Origin: Halobacillus aidingensis
GTDB lineage: Bacteria > Bacillota > Bacilli > Bacillales > Halobacillaceae
DNA length: 64,000 nt
Assembly: GCF_900104185.1 (NCBI RefSeq)
Contig: NZ_FNIZ01000001.1
Location: 191,374 to 255,373, forward strand
Direction: 5' to 3'
The notes under the pieces are model-generated. The model was not told where the DNA came from, did not search any database, and saw nothing but the letters and a program-made list of their open reading frames with translations. Position 1 is the first letter of the stretch. Each line of letters begins with the position of its first letter. Position numbers and translations under genes: made by a program. Below are positions 52,767 to 62,148 of the stretch, piece by piece.

Positions 52767-52814
52767 CCGAAACGTTTTGGATTTAAGATAAAAAATATAT
52801 CCGAAACGTTTCGG
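52767..52814 (-). promoter_or_regulatory. Two LacI-type operators before the glycosidase operon
   Basis: CCGAAACGTTTTGG (52767-52780, one mismatch) and the perfect palindrome CCGAAACGTTTCGG (52801-52814). The centres are 34 bases apart, about three helical turns, allowing cooperative binding. Confidence 0.8.
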
Positions 52815-52833
52815 AATTTCTCAAAAAAATATA

Positions 52834-53847
52834 TTAATTACATCTTGTTGTTGTTTTTCTAACTTTTAGTTCATTATCAATCAACTGAACTCTTTTCTCA
52901 TCTGTCTGGTGGAGAATCTTCAAAAGCAAATCAGCTGCTTCATAACCCATACGGAAAGTATCCTGAGCGATTGTTGTTAAAGCTGGTGTTACATAAGAAG
53001 CCAAAGTAATATCGTCATAGCCGACAATGGATAAGTCACCAGGAATTTTCTTACCAAGATCAAATGCTGCTCTCATGACACCTAAAGCCATTAAATCACT
53101 AGCACAAAAGATTGCGGTAATTTCAGGGTTGTTTTTCAGAAGTTGATAGGCTGCCTCTTCTGCTTTTAACTCCGTGAACTCACCATTCACTATCCATTCC
53201 GGGTGGATGTCCAAGCCTTCTTCCACCATGCCAAGTTCGAACCCTTTTCTTCTTTCTTTACTTACATAAGCCTGATCATGACCATTGATCATAGCAATGT
53301 TGGAGTGTCCTAATTCAGCTAAATGGCGGATCGCTTTCATAGAACCGTCCACGTTGTCCGTAGAGACATAACCTGTATGTTCATTTTCCACGGGTACATC
53401 AATCAAAACACAAGGAATGTTACTATCAAAGATTTCAATTAAGTAAGGGTCATCTTTCTTAATTCCTTGTACAATAACCCCATCCACTCGCCGTTCACGA
53501 CACAATTGGGCATATGTTTTTTCCTTCTGCTTCGATGTCGTGGTATTGAATAAAACCAAGTCATACCCCATCGATCCACAATATTCATTGATTCCAGTTA
53601 ACACATCAAAAACGATATTATCTTTTGCACCATCTCTTGATAATCCCGAAACTAAGAGTCCAATCGTTTTCGTATGTTTCATCACGAGACTTCTTGCCAA
53701 GGCATTCGGGCTGTATTCAATTTCTTTAGCGATTTGTTCAATCCGTTTCCTAGTATCTGCATTAACATCCGAATACCCATTTAATGCTCTTGAAACGGTA
53801 GTAACGGATACTCCTGCTAGTTTTGCAATGTCTTTTATCGTAGCCAT
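52834..53847 (-). CDS. LacI-family transcriptional regulator
   Basis: A 337-residue regulator. MATIKDIAKLAGVSVTTVSR is the helix-turn-helix, followed by the hinge helix (SPNALARSLV) and a periplasmic-binding-protein-like sensor domain. Identical operators before itself and before the operon downstream show it controls both. The inducer is presumably the imported sugar or a breakdown product. Confidence 0.93.
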   Translation of the reverse strand: MATIKDIAKLAGVSVTTVSRALNGYSDVNADTRKRIEQIAKEIEYSPNALARSLVMKHTKTIGLLVSGLSRDGAKDNIVFDVLTGINEYCGSMGYDLVLFNTTTSKQKEKTYAQLCRERRVDGVIVQGIKKDDPYLIEIFDSNIPCVLIDVPVENEHTGYVSTDNVDGSMKAIRHLAELGHSNIAMINGHDQAYVSKERRKGFELGMVEEGLDIHPEWIVNGEFTELKAEEAAYQLLKNNPEITAIFCASDLMALGVMRAAFDLGKKIPGDLSIVGYDDITLASYVTPALTTIAQDTFRMGYEAADLLLKILHQTDEKRVQLIDNELKVRKTTTRCN

Positions 53848-53868
53848 ATTTGTCTCCTAAAATTCTTT

Positions 53869-53882
53869 CCGAAACGTTTCGG
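53869..53882 (-). promoter_or_regulatory. LacI-type operator before the regulator gene
   Basis: CCGAAACGTTTCGG, identical to the site at 52801-52814, 22 bases before the regulator start; autoregulation. A cre-like ATGAAAGCGTTTTAC lies at 53911-53925 but misses the last two consensus positions. Confidence 0.8.
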
Positions 53883-54005
53883 ATTTTGACTTGAGTTTAG
53901 TTTACACATAATGAAAGCGTTTTACAACCCCTGTTATACAAAAAGGACATATCTTTTAGAATGTTTTTTCAATTTTGTAGGGACAATTAATAGATCATCT
54001 TTTAT

Positions 54006-54728
54006 TTACAAACTCCCTACACTCTCAATCAGCAAATATATCCCTGTAAATAATAGAATAATATATGTAAATAGGCGAAAGACCTTTGGATCGATCCATT
54101 TAAATAATTTCCCGCCTAAATACAACCCCAAAAATACCAAGGGTAACGCCCATAAACTCGATACCCAGGTCGTCTTACTGGTCCCAGCAAAAACCACTTG
54201 GATAATTAAGCTGACAAAATATATAAATAGATAAAAGGCCAATGTAGTCCCTCTTACTATCTCTTTAGGAGTATCTGTCCCTGAAAAATATAACAATATC
54301 GGAGGTCCAGGCACACCTATACTCGTGGTAAGCGAACCGGAAATCCCGCCTATAAGCAAGTCTCTCTCCTTACTTTGGTTCATCCGAAACTTAAGAATCA
54401 GCATAATTGTTAGTGCAATAATCATAAGGGCTACTCCCATTTTCAACCGATTCATATCCATGTGTAAAAAAACTGCAATCCCTATGGCCAGTCCTATTAC
54501 ACTACCAGTCACGAACCTTTTAAGGATTCCTAAATCAATATCCTTTTTAATTTTCATGATTAAAGCACTTGAGATCACTAAAGATAAAATTAAATTTATT
54601 TGTATTGCCTCAGCCGGTTCAAATAGCAAAAGGAGAAATGGAGTAGCCATGATGGAAAATCCAAACCCTGTACTCGTTTGAAGTACAGAAGCGATTAGGA
54701 TAATGATAATAAATGCTACAACCTCCAT
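54006..54728 (-). CDS. TSUP (TauE/SafE) family membrane transporter
   Basis: A 240-residue protein with about eight hydrophobic helices. The N-terminal LQTSTGFGFSIMATPFLLLL and the second-half SLTTSIGVPGPPILLYFSGT are the two inverted family repeats. Members export sulfite, sulfoacetate or related organic acids. Stand-alone gene between the LacI regulator and rlmH; substrate unknown. Confidence 0.88.
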   Translation of the reverse strand: MEVVAFIIIILIASVLQTSTGFGFSIMATPFLLLLFEPAEAIQINLILSLVISSALIMKIKKDIDLGILKRFVTGSVIGLAIGIAVFLHMDMNRLKMGVALMIIALTIMLILKFRMNQSKERDLLIGGISGSLTTSIGVPGPPILLYFSGTDTPKEIVRGTTLAFYLFIYFVSLIIQVVFAGTSKTTWVSSLWALPLVFLGLYLGGKLFKWIDPKVFRLFTYIILLFTGIYLLIESVGSL

Positions 54729-54811
54729 AAAACTCTTCCTTCCTTACAACAAAAGCATTTCATTCGTGGTTGGATTTTCTAAGACTACGAATGGCACTAT
54801 CCGAATGTGCA

Positions 54812-55291
54812 TTATTTATGATAGGGCTCATTTCTTATGATTTTGAACGCCCGGTAGACCTGCTCCACCAACATCAACCGCATCAACTGGTGAGGAAAAG
54901 TCATATTCGAAAAAGACAAGCCAAAATCACTCCGCTCCAGCACTTCATCACTCAAACCTAGCGAACCTCCGATGACAAACGCCACTTTACTCTTGCCGTA
55001 AGTCGCAAGCTCATCGATTTTTTTCGCAAGCTTCTCAGACGTCAGCTGCTTTCCTTCAATTTCGAGTGTGATAACGTATGTATCCTGAGAGACCTTCGAA
55101 AGGATTCGCTCTCCTTCCTTCTGCTTCACCTCCACCATTTGCGCTTCACTCAAATTTTCCGGTGCTTTTTCGTCTGGGACCTCGACGACATCTACTTTCG
55201 CATAAGGACCAAGCCTTTTCACGTATTCCGCAATCCCCTGCTTCAAATACTTTTCCTTCAACTTTCCAACAGTTACAATTGTAATCTTCAT
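54812..55291 (-). CDS. rlmH: 23S rRNA pseudouridine-1915 N3-methyltransferase
   Basis: A 159-residue SPOUT methyltransferase with the trefoil knot formed by [20 protein letters not shown] and [20 protein letters not shown] and ending in [14 protein letters not shown]. It binds SAM and methylates helix 69 of the large subunit. Full length. Housekeeping gene usually near the replication origin in Firmicutes. Confidence 0.96.
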   Translation of the reverse strand: MKITIVTVGKLKEKYLKQGIAEYVKRLGPYAKVDVVEVPDEKAPENLSEAQMVEVKQKEGERILSKVSQDTYVITLEIEGKQLTSEKLAKKIDELATYGKSKVAFVIGGSLGLSDEVLERSDFGLSFSNMTFPHQLMRLMLVEQVYRAFKIIRNEPYHK

Positions 55292-55342
55292 GCTGTACTC
55301 CTCCGTAACAAATCATTTGTCTCTAGTGTACCACGAAGTGGA

Positions 55343-55386
55343 TTTCCATAATTAGGCGTACCAGGTCATACATAATATGGAAATTA
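55343..55386. repeat. ACCAGGTCAT-family repeat, copy 3
   Basis: TTTCCATAATTAGGC, GTACCAGGTCATACATAATA and TGGAAAT, with TTTCCATAAT / TAATATGGAAA ends pairing. It lies 5' of rlmH, between divergent genes. Confidence 0.7.
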
Positions 55387-55452
55387 ATCATAAGCCCCCT
55401 TCTTACACATAGATATGAAAGGTGATTGAATTCCTAAAGAGGAGATGACAGC

Positions 55453-55755
55453 ATGAGCGATTTTGATAAGAACAACTGCTCTAAGGAAAATGAGGCAAAC
55501 AAGAACGAGGATGGGTTTGTAAAAGGTGTGTCCAAAGAGGCCAATGACTTCATTCATAATACGGTCGATACTTCTGGAAAGATCATTAAGTCGATTACGG
55601 GTGAAGGCGGGCTGATTGGGAAAACAGTGGATTCTTCCGGCAATATCGTTAAGAAAGCCTCCGAGAAAGGCTCAGATGTCATTGGAAAGACCGTGGACAA
55701 TTCTTCAAAAGCGTTTAAATCGATTAAAGATAAGACGTTTAACAGAAAGAAATAG
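55453..55755 (+). CDS. Small repeat protein
   Basis: A 100-residue hydrophilic protein. Three related segments occur: IHNTVDTSGKIIKS (about 34-47), IGKTVDSSGNIVKK (about 55-68) and IGKTVDNSSKAFKS (about 77-90), spaced by 21-22 residues. GAGGAG precedes the ATG and a terminator follows. The repeats suggest an amphipathic, stress- or coat-type protein; no family with known function was recognised. Confidence 0.75.
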   Translation: MSDFDKNNCSKENEANKNEDGFVKGVSKEANDFIHNTVDTSGKIIKSITGEGGLIGKTVDSSGNIVKKASEKGSDVIGKTVDNSSKAFKSIKDKTFNRKK

Positions 55756-55764
55756 ATCGTACCA

Positions 55765-55799
55765 CAAAGGAATCCGGTTTTTACGGGATTCCTTTTTTA
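55765..55799 (+). terminator. Terminator of the repeat protein gene
   Basis: AAAGGAATCC/GGGATTCCTTT stem then TTTTT. Confidence 0.8.
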
Positions 55800-55804
55800 T
55801 AACA

Positions 55805-55845
55805 AACAGACCAGGTCATCCAATATATGGATGACCTGGTCTGTT
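55805..55845. repeat. ACCAGGTCAT-family hairpin, copy 4
   Basis: A perfect 18-bp inverted repeat with ATATA loop: AACAGACCAGGTCATCCA and its complement. It may also terminate the transporter operon from the other strand. Shares the ACCAGGTCATCCA core with copy 5. Confidence 0.8.
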
Positions 55846-55865
55846 AAATAAAGGCTATTCAACTC

Positions 55866-57149
55866 TTATAGGATGCCGATCGTATTCAACAAAATTACGA
55901 ATGCTACAGAGATTACTGGAATTAGGACGGCTACGACAAAGATATCTTTATAGCTGTCTTTGTGCGTCATACCTGTAATCGCAAACAATGTCAGGACCGC
56001 TCCGTTGTGCGGAAGTGCATCGAGACCGCCTGAGGATAGGGAAGCGACACGGTGGAAAGCTTCCGGACTGATGCCTGTGTTCATGGCGATTTCGTAGTAC
56101 TTGGATCCTAGCGCTTCAAGCGCGATTCCCATACCACCGGATGCGGAACCGGTTGCACCAGCGAGTACGTTAACGGCGATCGCTTCTGAGATCAATGGAT
56201 TTCCTTTGATGCCCATCAGCAATTGTGTCAGGTTGGCGAAGCCGGGCACTTCACGTACGACTGTACCAAATCCGACCGCGGCACTCGTGTTGATGATCGC
56301 GATAACTGAACCGGCAGCTCCACTGTTCATGGATGGGATGAACTTTTTGAACATCGTGACGTTCAGAAGCATAATGAGCACTATTCCTGAAATCAGAGCG
56401 GTAACAACGTCCCAGTTTAATAGATTCAATGTAAGAAGAACCGTTAATAATGGCAGAAGGGACAAGAAAAAGTTCGGCGTTGTATCCGGTTGTTCGATTT
56501 CTTTCTTTTCTTTCGGTTCGGTGAAGACCTCTCCTTGAGCGACGAGTTTCTTCTCACGCCATCTCAGGTAAAAATAGCCTCCGCCACCCATGATAATGGC
56601 TGCAATGATTCCCATGACAGGTGCTGCCATGGCGTCCGTTTGGAAGTATTCCATCGGGATCAGGTTCTGGATTTGCGGTGAACCTGGAAGGGCCGTCATC
56701 GTAAACGTAAAGGCACCTAATGCGACTGTTGCAGGAATCAGCTTTCGGCTGATGTTCGCTTCACGGAACAGGGATAGGGCCAATGGATAAACAGCAAAAA
56801 CGACGACGAACAGGCTGACTCCGCCGTACGTCAGAACAGCGGCGGATACGAGCACCCCTAAAATCGCGCGCTGAGTACCAATCAATTTTGTGAAAGCGAC
56901 CGCGACAGAACGGGCCATCCCTGTGTTTTCCATCAGTTTTCCGAAAATGGCTCCGAGCATGAAGACAGGGAACCAGTCTTTCGCGAAGGCGACAAATCCG
57001 CCCATGTATGTATCTTTATAAGCTTCGAGTAGATCGAGACCGCCGGTGAGGGCGACGACACCAGCTGCGATGGGCGCCACCCAGATGATGGACCAGCCTA
57101 AGTAGGCAAGGGCCATCAATACGACAAGCCCGAGAAAAATTCCGAACAT
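55866..57149 (-). CDS. yxjC: GntP-family transporter, YxjC type
   Basis: A 427-residue membrane protein with about 12 helices. LTYGGVSLFVVVFAVYPLAL and GATGSASGGMGIALEALG are typical of the GntP superfamily. It ends the operon of thiolase, hydroxybutyrate dehydrogenase and ScoAB; the same association occurs around yxjC in B. subtilis. It probably imports beta-hydroxybutyrate or acetoacetate. Confidence 0.87.
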   Translation of the reverse strand: MFGIFLGLVVLMALAYLGWSIIWVAPIAAGVVALTGGLDLLEAYKDTYMGGFVAFAKDWFPVFMLGAIFGKLMENTGMARSVAVAFTKLIGTQRAILGVLVSAAVLTYGGVSLFVVVFAVYPLALSLFREANISRKLIPATVALGAFTFTMTALPGSPQIQNLIPMEYFQTDAMAAPVMGIIAAIIMGGGGYFYLRWREKKLVAQGEVFTEPKEKKEIEQPDTTPNFFLSLLPLLTVLLTLNLLNWDVVTALISGIVLIMLLNVTMFKKFIPSMNSGAAGSVIAIINTSAAVGFGTVVREVPGFANLTQLLMGIKGNPLISEAIAVNVLAGATGSASGGMGIALEALGSKYYEIAMNTGISPEAFHRVASLSSGGLDALPHNGAVLTLFAITGMTHKDSYKDIFVVAVLIPVISVAFVILLNTIGIL

Positions 57150-57167
57150 GGTTTTTCCTCCTTATGT

Positions 57168-58346
57168 TTATTGAGTCTCGACGACCATGGCGATGCCTTG
57201 ACCGCCGCCGATGCATAACGATGCGACGCCGTAACGTCCACCTCTGCGCTTGAGCTCCTTAATCATCGTGTACAGGACACGTGTGCCGCTTACACCGATC
57301 GGATGACCGAGGGCGATGGCTCCACCGTTGACATTCACTTTGTCACGGTCGAGGCCGAGTTCTTTTTCAACGGCAAGATATTGAGATGCGAACGCTTCGT
57401 TCACTTCGATGAGGTCCATATCATCAAGCGAGAGCTCTGCTTTTTCCAATGCCTGACGAATCGCTGGGGCAGGACCGATGCCCATGTATTCAGGCTCCAC
57501 GCCGGCAACAGACCAAGAAAGGATCTTAGCGATCGGTTGAACATTGTGGTCACTCACATAATTTTCGCTTGCTAAAACGACCGCACCTGCACCGTCATTG
57601 ATTCCACTTGCATTCCCGCCTGTCACCGTGCCGTCCTTTTTGAAGGCTGGCTTCAGCTTGGATAAGGATTCAGGGTTGGTATCTTCACGAATGTGCTCAT
57701 CTTGATCGACCACTTGCGTTCCTTTACGTGTCTTGATTTCGACTGGTACAATCTCTTCTGCGAATTTTCCAGATGTACGGGCCTCTGCTGCGAGCTTATG
57801 GCTGCGAGTTGCATATTCATCCTGCTGTTCTCTTGTAATTTCATATTTCTCCGCAAGATTTTCACCAGTGACACCCATGCCAGCTCCGATATATTCATCC
57901 GTCAGAGCAGCCCAGAGCATGTCATCGATTTTCGGTGTACCAAGCTTGGTGCCAAAACGGCTGCCTCGCATGGCATGCGGTGCAAGACTCATGCTTTCCA
58001 CACCACCGGCTAATGCTGTTTCTCCCTCGCCAAGTTGAATGGACTGGGCAGCCGATATGACAGATTGCATACCAGAGCCACACAAACGGTTGACCGCAAG
58101 AGCCGGACTTGTATGTGGCACGCCTGTTTTCAAGGAAATGTGGCGGGCTAAGTAAGGTGCGTTTTGTGAAGAATGGATGACATTCCCCATGATGGTGAGG
58201 TCAATATGTTCTGCAGAAATGCCGCTTCGTTTCAGTGCTTCTTTGCTTGCCGTTACTCCTAAATCGGTCGGATCGACGTCTTTCAAGGCCCCGCCAAACG
58301 TACCGAACGGAGTGCGTGCCCCTTCTATGATATACACTGGTTTCAT
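57168..58346 (-). CDS. Acetyl-CoA acetyltransferase (thiolase)
   Basis: A 392-residue thiolase II. The acyl-enzyme cysteine is C89 (NRLCGSGMQS), the histidine lies in ALGHPIGVSGTR and the second cysteine in SLCIGGGQG. In this operon it splits acetoacetyl-CoA into two acetyl-CoA. It overlaps no neighbour; 18 bases to the next gene. Confidence 0.93.
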   Translation of the reverse strand: MKPVYIIEGARTPFGTFGGALKDVDPTDLGVTASKEALKRSGISAEHIDLTIMGNVIHSSQNAPYLARHISLKTGVPHTSPALAVNRLCGSGMQSVISAAQSIQLGEGETALAGGVESMSLAPHAMRGSRFGTKLGTPKIDDMLWAALTDEYIGAGMGVTGENLAEKYEITREQQDEYATRSHKLAAEARTSGKFAEEIVPVEIKTRKGTQVVDQDEHIREDTNPESLSKLKPAFKKDGTVTGGNASGINDGAGAVVLASENYVSDHNVQPIAKILSWSVAGVEPEYMGIGPAPAIRQALEKAELSLDDMDLIEVNEAFASQYLAVEKELGLDRDKVNVNGGAIALGHPIGVSGTRVLYTMIKELKRRGGRYGVASLCIGGGQGIAMVVETQ

Positions 58347-58364
58347 GTAAAAATCCCCTTTCGT

Positions 58365-59141
58365 TTATTGAGTCGTATAACCGCCATCAATGACGACTGC
58401 CTGACCGGTTACCCCTTTGGCTTTGTTGCTTGCAAGGAACAACGTGTAATCAGCAACTTCCTGAACGGACAAAAGACGTTTTTGTGGAACAAGTGGGTAG
58501 ATGACTTCTTCCAGCGCTTTTTCTAAAGAAACGCCACGGTTTTTAGCCAGATCCTCAAGCTGATTCCTTACGAGTGGCGTGTCAACGTAACCTGGGCAGA
58601 CCGCATTGACGGTGATTCCGTCTTCCGCACCTTCAAGAGCCGTCACTTTCGTAAGCCCGATAACTCCATGTTTCGCACTATTGTAGGCGGCCTTGCCAGC
58701 GAAGCCGATCAAGCCGTTGATGGACGCCATGTTGATGATGCGTCCGAAGCCTTGTTTTTTCATGATTGGGAAAGCGTGTTTCGTTGCCATGAAGGGGGCA
58801 ACCAGCATGATTTTCGTAATTAGTTCGAATTTCTCTGTTGGAAAATCTTCAATGGATGCGACGTGCTGCAAACCGGCATTGTTAACGAGTACATCGAGAC
58901 GGCCGAATTTTTCTACAGTTTTGTCGATCGCACTCTGAATCTGTTCTTCTTTCGTCACGTCACAGACGAGTCCGATTGCCTGCAGACCTTCTTGATTCAA
59001 GCGATCTGCTGCTTCTTTCACTTTTTCCTCGTTAATATCACTGAGCGCTACTTTCGCGCCGTTGCGGGCGAATTCGGTTCCAATTTCGTAGCCGATCCCA
59101 CTCGCTGCACCTGTAATGAATACCACATTATTTTCAACCAT
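58365..59141 (-). CDS. 3-hydroxybutyrate dehydrogenase
   Basis: A 258-residue short-chain dehydrogenase. NAD site TGAASGIGYEIG (10-21), NNAG at 87-90, catalytic S140, Y153 and K157 (YNSAKHG). LQHVASIEDFPTEKF and the C-terminal VTGQAVVIDGGYTTQ are typical of D-beta-hydroxybutyrate dehydrogenases. It makes acetoacetate from 3-hydroxybutyrate. Third gene of the operon after scoAB. Confidence 0.92.
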   Translation of the reverse strand: MVENNVVFITGAASGIGYEIGTEFARNGAKVALSDINEEKVKEAADRLNQEGLQAIGLVCDVTKEEQIQSAIDKTVEKFGRLDVLVNNAGLQHVASIEDFPTEKFELITKIMLVAPFMATKHAFPIMKKQGFGRIINMASINGLIGFAGKAAYNSAKHGVIGLTKVTALEGAEDGITVNAVCPGYVDTPLVRNQLEDLAKNRGVSLEKALEEVIYPLVPQKRLLSVQEVADYTLFLASNKAKGVTGQAVVIDGGYTTQ

Positions 59142-59153
59142 GGATGTTCCTCC

Positions 59154-59834
59154 TTATTTGCTGGATGGCATTTTTAAAAGTTCGTCACTGATGATCAGTT
59201 CTGCTTCTGTCTGTGTTTTGATTTCGTCCACAGTCCATCCTTCTGCGATTTCGACGAGCTTCAGACCTTCGTCCGTCACGTCCATAACCGCACGGTCCGT
59301 GATGATGCGGTCGACAACGCCTTTTCCTGTCAGCGGCAGTTTACATTCCTTCAAAATCTTCGGATCGCCATGTTTGTTGACGTGATCCATGATAATGACG
59401 ACCTTTTTCGATCCGTGTACGATGTCCATCGCACCACCCATGCCTTTAATCATTTTTCCTGGAATCATCCAGTTGGCAAGATCGCCGTTTTCTGCCACTT
59501 CCATACCGCCTAAAATCGCTAAGTCGAGGTGCTCGCCACGGATCATGGCAAACGATTCCGAACTGTCACAGTAAGCGGCACCAACAGACGCCGTTACCGT
59601 TTCTTTACCGGCATTAATCAAGTCAGGATCGACTTCATGCTCATAAGGCGAGCGGCCGATGCCAAGAAGACCGTTTTCAGACTGAAGCACGACTTCTTTT
59701 TCCGGATGGATGTAGTTCGCCACCATTGTCGGCATACCGATTCCGAGGTTCACATAGTAACCGCTTTCAATTTCCTGTTCAGCTCGTCGGGCAATCATTT
59801 CACGGATTGCCGCTTTGTCTTTTTGTACTGCCAT
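59154..59834 (-). CDS. scoB: Succinyl-CoA:3-ketoacid CoA transferase subunit B
   Basis: A 226-residue CoA transferase beta subunit with the catalytic glutamate E53 in LQSENGLLGIG. With ScoA it moves CoA from succinyl-CoA to acetoacetate. GVVDRIITDRAVMDV near the end is conserved. Downstream of scoA by 18 bases. Confidence 0.94.
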   Translation of the reverse strand: MAVQKDKAAIREMIARRAEQEIESGYYVNLGIGMPTMVANYIHPEKEVVLQSENGLLGIGRSPYEHEVDPDLINAGKETVTASVGAAYCDSSESFAMIRGEHLDLAILGGMEVAENGDLANWMIPGKMIKGMGGAMDIVHGSKKVVIIMDHVNKHGDPKILKECKLPLTGKGVVDRIITDRAVMDVTDEGLKLVEIAEGWTVDEIKTQTEAELIISDELLKMPSSK

Positions 59835-59852
59835 TGTTCATCTACCTCCTAT

Positions 59853-60548
59853 TTATGCTTCTTTTCTTACCGTATAACGTTCAATGCGCTTCTCCTGCTG
59901 CCCTTCGATGAGCCCTTGCACGTAAATACCCGGTGTATGAATGGCGTCTGCTTCGAGTTCACCCGGTTCAACGAGTTCCTCGACTTCTGCAATCGTTACT
60001 GCACCAGCAGCTGCCATCATCGGGTTGAAATTGCGGGCCGTTTTGTTGTAGACGAGATTTCCGTGACGGTCCCCTCTAAATGCTCGGACAAGACTGAAGT
60101 CTGCCGTCAACCCTTCTTGTAAAAGGTATTCCTTACCATTGAAAGTGCGTACCTCTTTGCCTTCCGCGATCGGCGTACCGACTCCTGCTGGTGTGTAAAA
60201 GGCCGGGATACCAGCTCCACCTGCACGGATTTTCTCCGCTAACGTTCCTTGAGGCGTAAGTTCGACTTCAAGCTCACCCGCGAGTACCTGGCGTTCAAAT
60301 TCCTTGTTTTCCCCGACGTACGAGCCAATCATTTTATCGATCTGTTTATTTTTCAAAAGTAGTCCAAGACCCCAATCGTCGACCCCGCAGTTATTAGAGA
60401 TGACGGTCAAATGCTTCACGTTCGATTCGACGAGGGCGAGAATCAAGTTCTCCGGAATTCCGACAAGCCCGAATCCTCCTACCATAATTGTTGAATGATC
60501 CTTTATATCTTTCACAGCTTCATGAAATGATGAATAAATTTGTTTCAT
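59853..60548 (-). CDS. scoA: Succinyl-CoA:3-ketoacid CoA transferase subunit A
   Basis: A 231-residue CoA transferase alpha subunit with the glycine-rich [14 protein letters not shown] and [18 protein letters not shown]. First gene of the operon, about 30 bases behind a sigma-54 type promoter; GGGAG precedes the ATG. Confidence 0.94.
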   Translation of the reverse strand: MKQIYSSFHEAVKDIKDHSTIMVGGFGLVGIPENLILALVESNVKHLTVISNNCGVDDWGLGLLLKNKQIDKMIGSYVGENKEFERQVLAGELEVELTPQGTLAEKIRAGGAGIPAFYTPAGVGTPIAEGKEVRTFNGKEYLLQEGLTADFSLVRAFRGDRHGNLVYNKTARNFNPMMAAAGAVTIAEVEELVEPGELEADAIHTPGIYVQGLIEGQQEKRIERYTVRKEA

Positions 60549-60576
60549 GAGTCTTCACACTCCCTTCACCCTTTTA

Positions 60577-60595
60577 CATGCAAGTTTCATGCCAA
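60577..60595 (-). promoter_or_regulatory. Sigma-54 (-24/-12) promoter of the scoAB operon
   Basis: On the minus strand TTGGCATGAAACTTGCATG fits TGGCAC-N5-TTGCW with one change. The GG and GC pairs are ten bases apart, as required. Transcription would begin about 17 bases before scoA. Confidence 0.85.
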
Positions 60596-60650
60596 CTTAA
60601 CGGTATTGCTGCATCAAGGATTTTGAATCTTTTGTGAAATGTTTTTTACG

Positions 60651-60752
60651 GATTTCTGGAATTTGGCGCAAGCAGTTAATGAAAACCCTTACATAACCGT
60701 ATAAAAAGAACCATTCCAGAATTCCGGAATAGATTCCTGAATTTTGGAATGG
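60651..60752 (-). promoter_or_regulatory. Probable upstream activator sites for the sigma-54 regulator
   Basis: Repeated, partly palindromic TTCYGGAATT units: ATTTCTGGAATTT near 60653, then ATTCCAGAATTCCGGAAT and ATTCCTGAATTTTGGAAT at 60712-60750. They lie 60-175 bases upstream of the -24/-12 promoter, the usual range for enhancer sites. Confidence 0.6.
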
Positions 60753-62117
60753 TTAGAGGTTGTATTTTTTTACTTTGTCATAAAGAGAGGATTTTCCGAT
60801 GCCGAGCCGCTTCGCAGCCAAACTTTTATCACCATCCGCCTCTTTCAACACTTTTTGAATGGCTTGTTTTTCGGTCTGCTCGACGATTTGTTTCAGCGTT
60901 TCCGCCTCCGGAACAGGGGCGGATTCCTTTTGAAGATGTGCAGGAAGGTCCTCATATTGAACCGTTTCCCCGTCGGTCATATGCACCGCTGACTCAATAA
61001 CGTTTTCAAGCTCACGGACATTGCCCGGCCAGTGGTATTTGTAAAAGACGTCCTCGACCGCTTTCGAAAACTCCTCCACACGTTTCCCCGTACGGTCGGA
61101 CACCTTTTGCAATAAATATTTGGAAAGGATTTTGATATCCCCGCGTCTTGTCCGGAGAGGAGGAATATCAATCTGGACGACATTGATTCGGTAAAAGAGG
61201 TCCTCACGGAAACGCTGGTCCTGAATCATTTCCTCCAGCGACTGGTTGGTCGCGGCGATAATTCGTACATCCACTTCTTGCGGGTGAACCGCGCCGACCG
61301 CTTCGATTTCCCCTTCCTGGAGAGCGCGCAAGATTTTCACCTGCGCTCTTAGAGGCATGTCTCCGATTTCATCAAGAAAAAGCGTACCGCCATGGGCGAG
61401 CTGGAATTTCCCAGGCTTCCCGCCTTTTTTCGCACCCGTAAACGCCCCATCCTGATAGCCAAACAGCTCGGCTTCGATGAGATCCTCAGGGATGGCTGCA
61501 CAGTTCACCTTCACAAAAGGCTTTGTGCTCCGCTCACTGAGGTGATGGATGCTGTGAGCGAACAACTCTTTCCCTGTGCCGCTCTCGCCGCGCAAAAGAA
61601 CAGAAACATCGCTATGCGCCGTTTTGCGTATTTTTTCCTTTAACTGAAGAACGTCCGGGGAGCTCGTAATGATGTCATGCAGGGAGTACTTTGCCCCGTT
61701 TTGCTGCTGCATTTGATTACGGTAGGTTTCAAGCTCAAGAAGCAGGTCCTTGATATGGGTGTTCATAATTTTCCATTCATCCGTGTCACGGAAAAGAACC
61801 ATACCCAGCGCACCAATCACCTCACCGTTTTCCCAGAGTGGGATACGATGGGCAATCATATAATCGCCTCGGATTTGCTGGAGGTCGGCCATTTCCTCTT
61901 CTCCCGTGTCCGCAACGATATGCATGCGTGTATTTTCAATAACGTCCGTCACATGTTTTCCTTTCACCGTTGTTTGATCCACATCAATGAAGCGACAGTA
62001 ACTTTCATTCATGTAAGAAATACAGCCCTCCCGATCGACAACGACAATACAATGTTCCACATTTCCAAACAACGTCTCAAGTACTTGATTCCGGTAATCC
62101 TCAAGCATGGAAAGCAT
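60753..62117 (-). CDS. PAS-domain sigma-54-dependent transcriptional activator
   Basis: A 454-residue enhancer-binding protein. N-terminal PAS domain (about 10-120), AAA+ domain with Walker A GESGTGKE (177-184), sigma-54 contact loop GAFTGA (224-229) and Walker B LFLDE (246-250), and a Fis-type helix-turn-helix at the end (KSLAAKRLGIGKSSLYDKVK). It lies directly upstream of the scoAB operon and very probably activates it. The signal read by the PAS domain is unknown. A perfect cre lies before its start. Confidence 0.93.
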   Translation of the reverse strand: MLSMLEDYRNQVLETLFGNVEHCIVVVDREGCISYMNESYCRFIDVDQTTVKGKHVTDVIENTRMHIVADTGEEEMADLQQIRGDYMIAHRIPLWENGEVIGALGMVLFRDTDEWKIMNTHIKDLLLELETYRNQMQQQNGAKYSLHDIITSSPDVLQLKEKIRKTAHSDVSVLLRGESGTGKELFAHSIHHLSERSTKPFVKVNCAAIPEDLIEAELFGYQDGAFTGAKKGGKPGKFQLAHGGTLFLDEIGDMPLRAQVKILRALQEGEIEAVGAVHPQEVDVRIIAATNQSLEEMIQDQRFREDLFYRINVVQIDIPPLRTRRGDIKILSKYLLQKVSDRTGKRVEEFSKAVEDVFYKYHWPGNVRELENVIESAVHMTDGETVQYEDLPAHLQKESAPVPEAETLKQIVEQTEKQAIQKVLKEADGDKSLAAKRLGIGKSSLYDKVKKYNL

Positions 62118-62148
62118 CCCATACCCTCCTCTTTCTTCCTATTTAATA

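Noticed and set aside
53911-53925. cre-like site upstream of the LacI gene
   Set aside because: The last two consensus positions fail and the other strand has one base too many; too weak to list as a site of its own.
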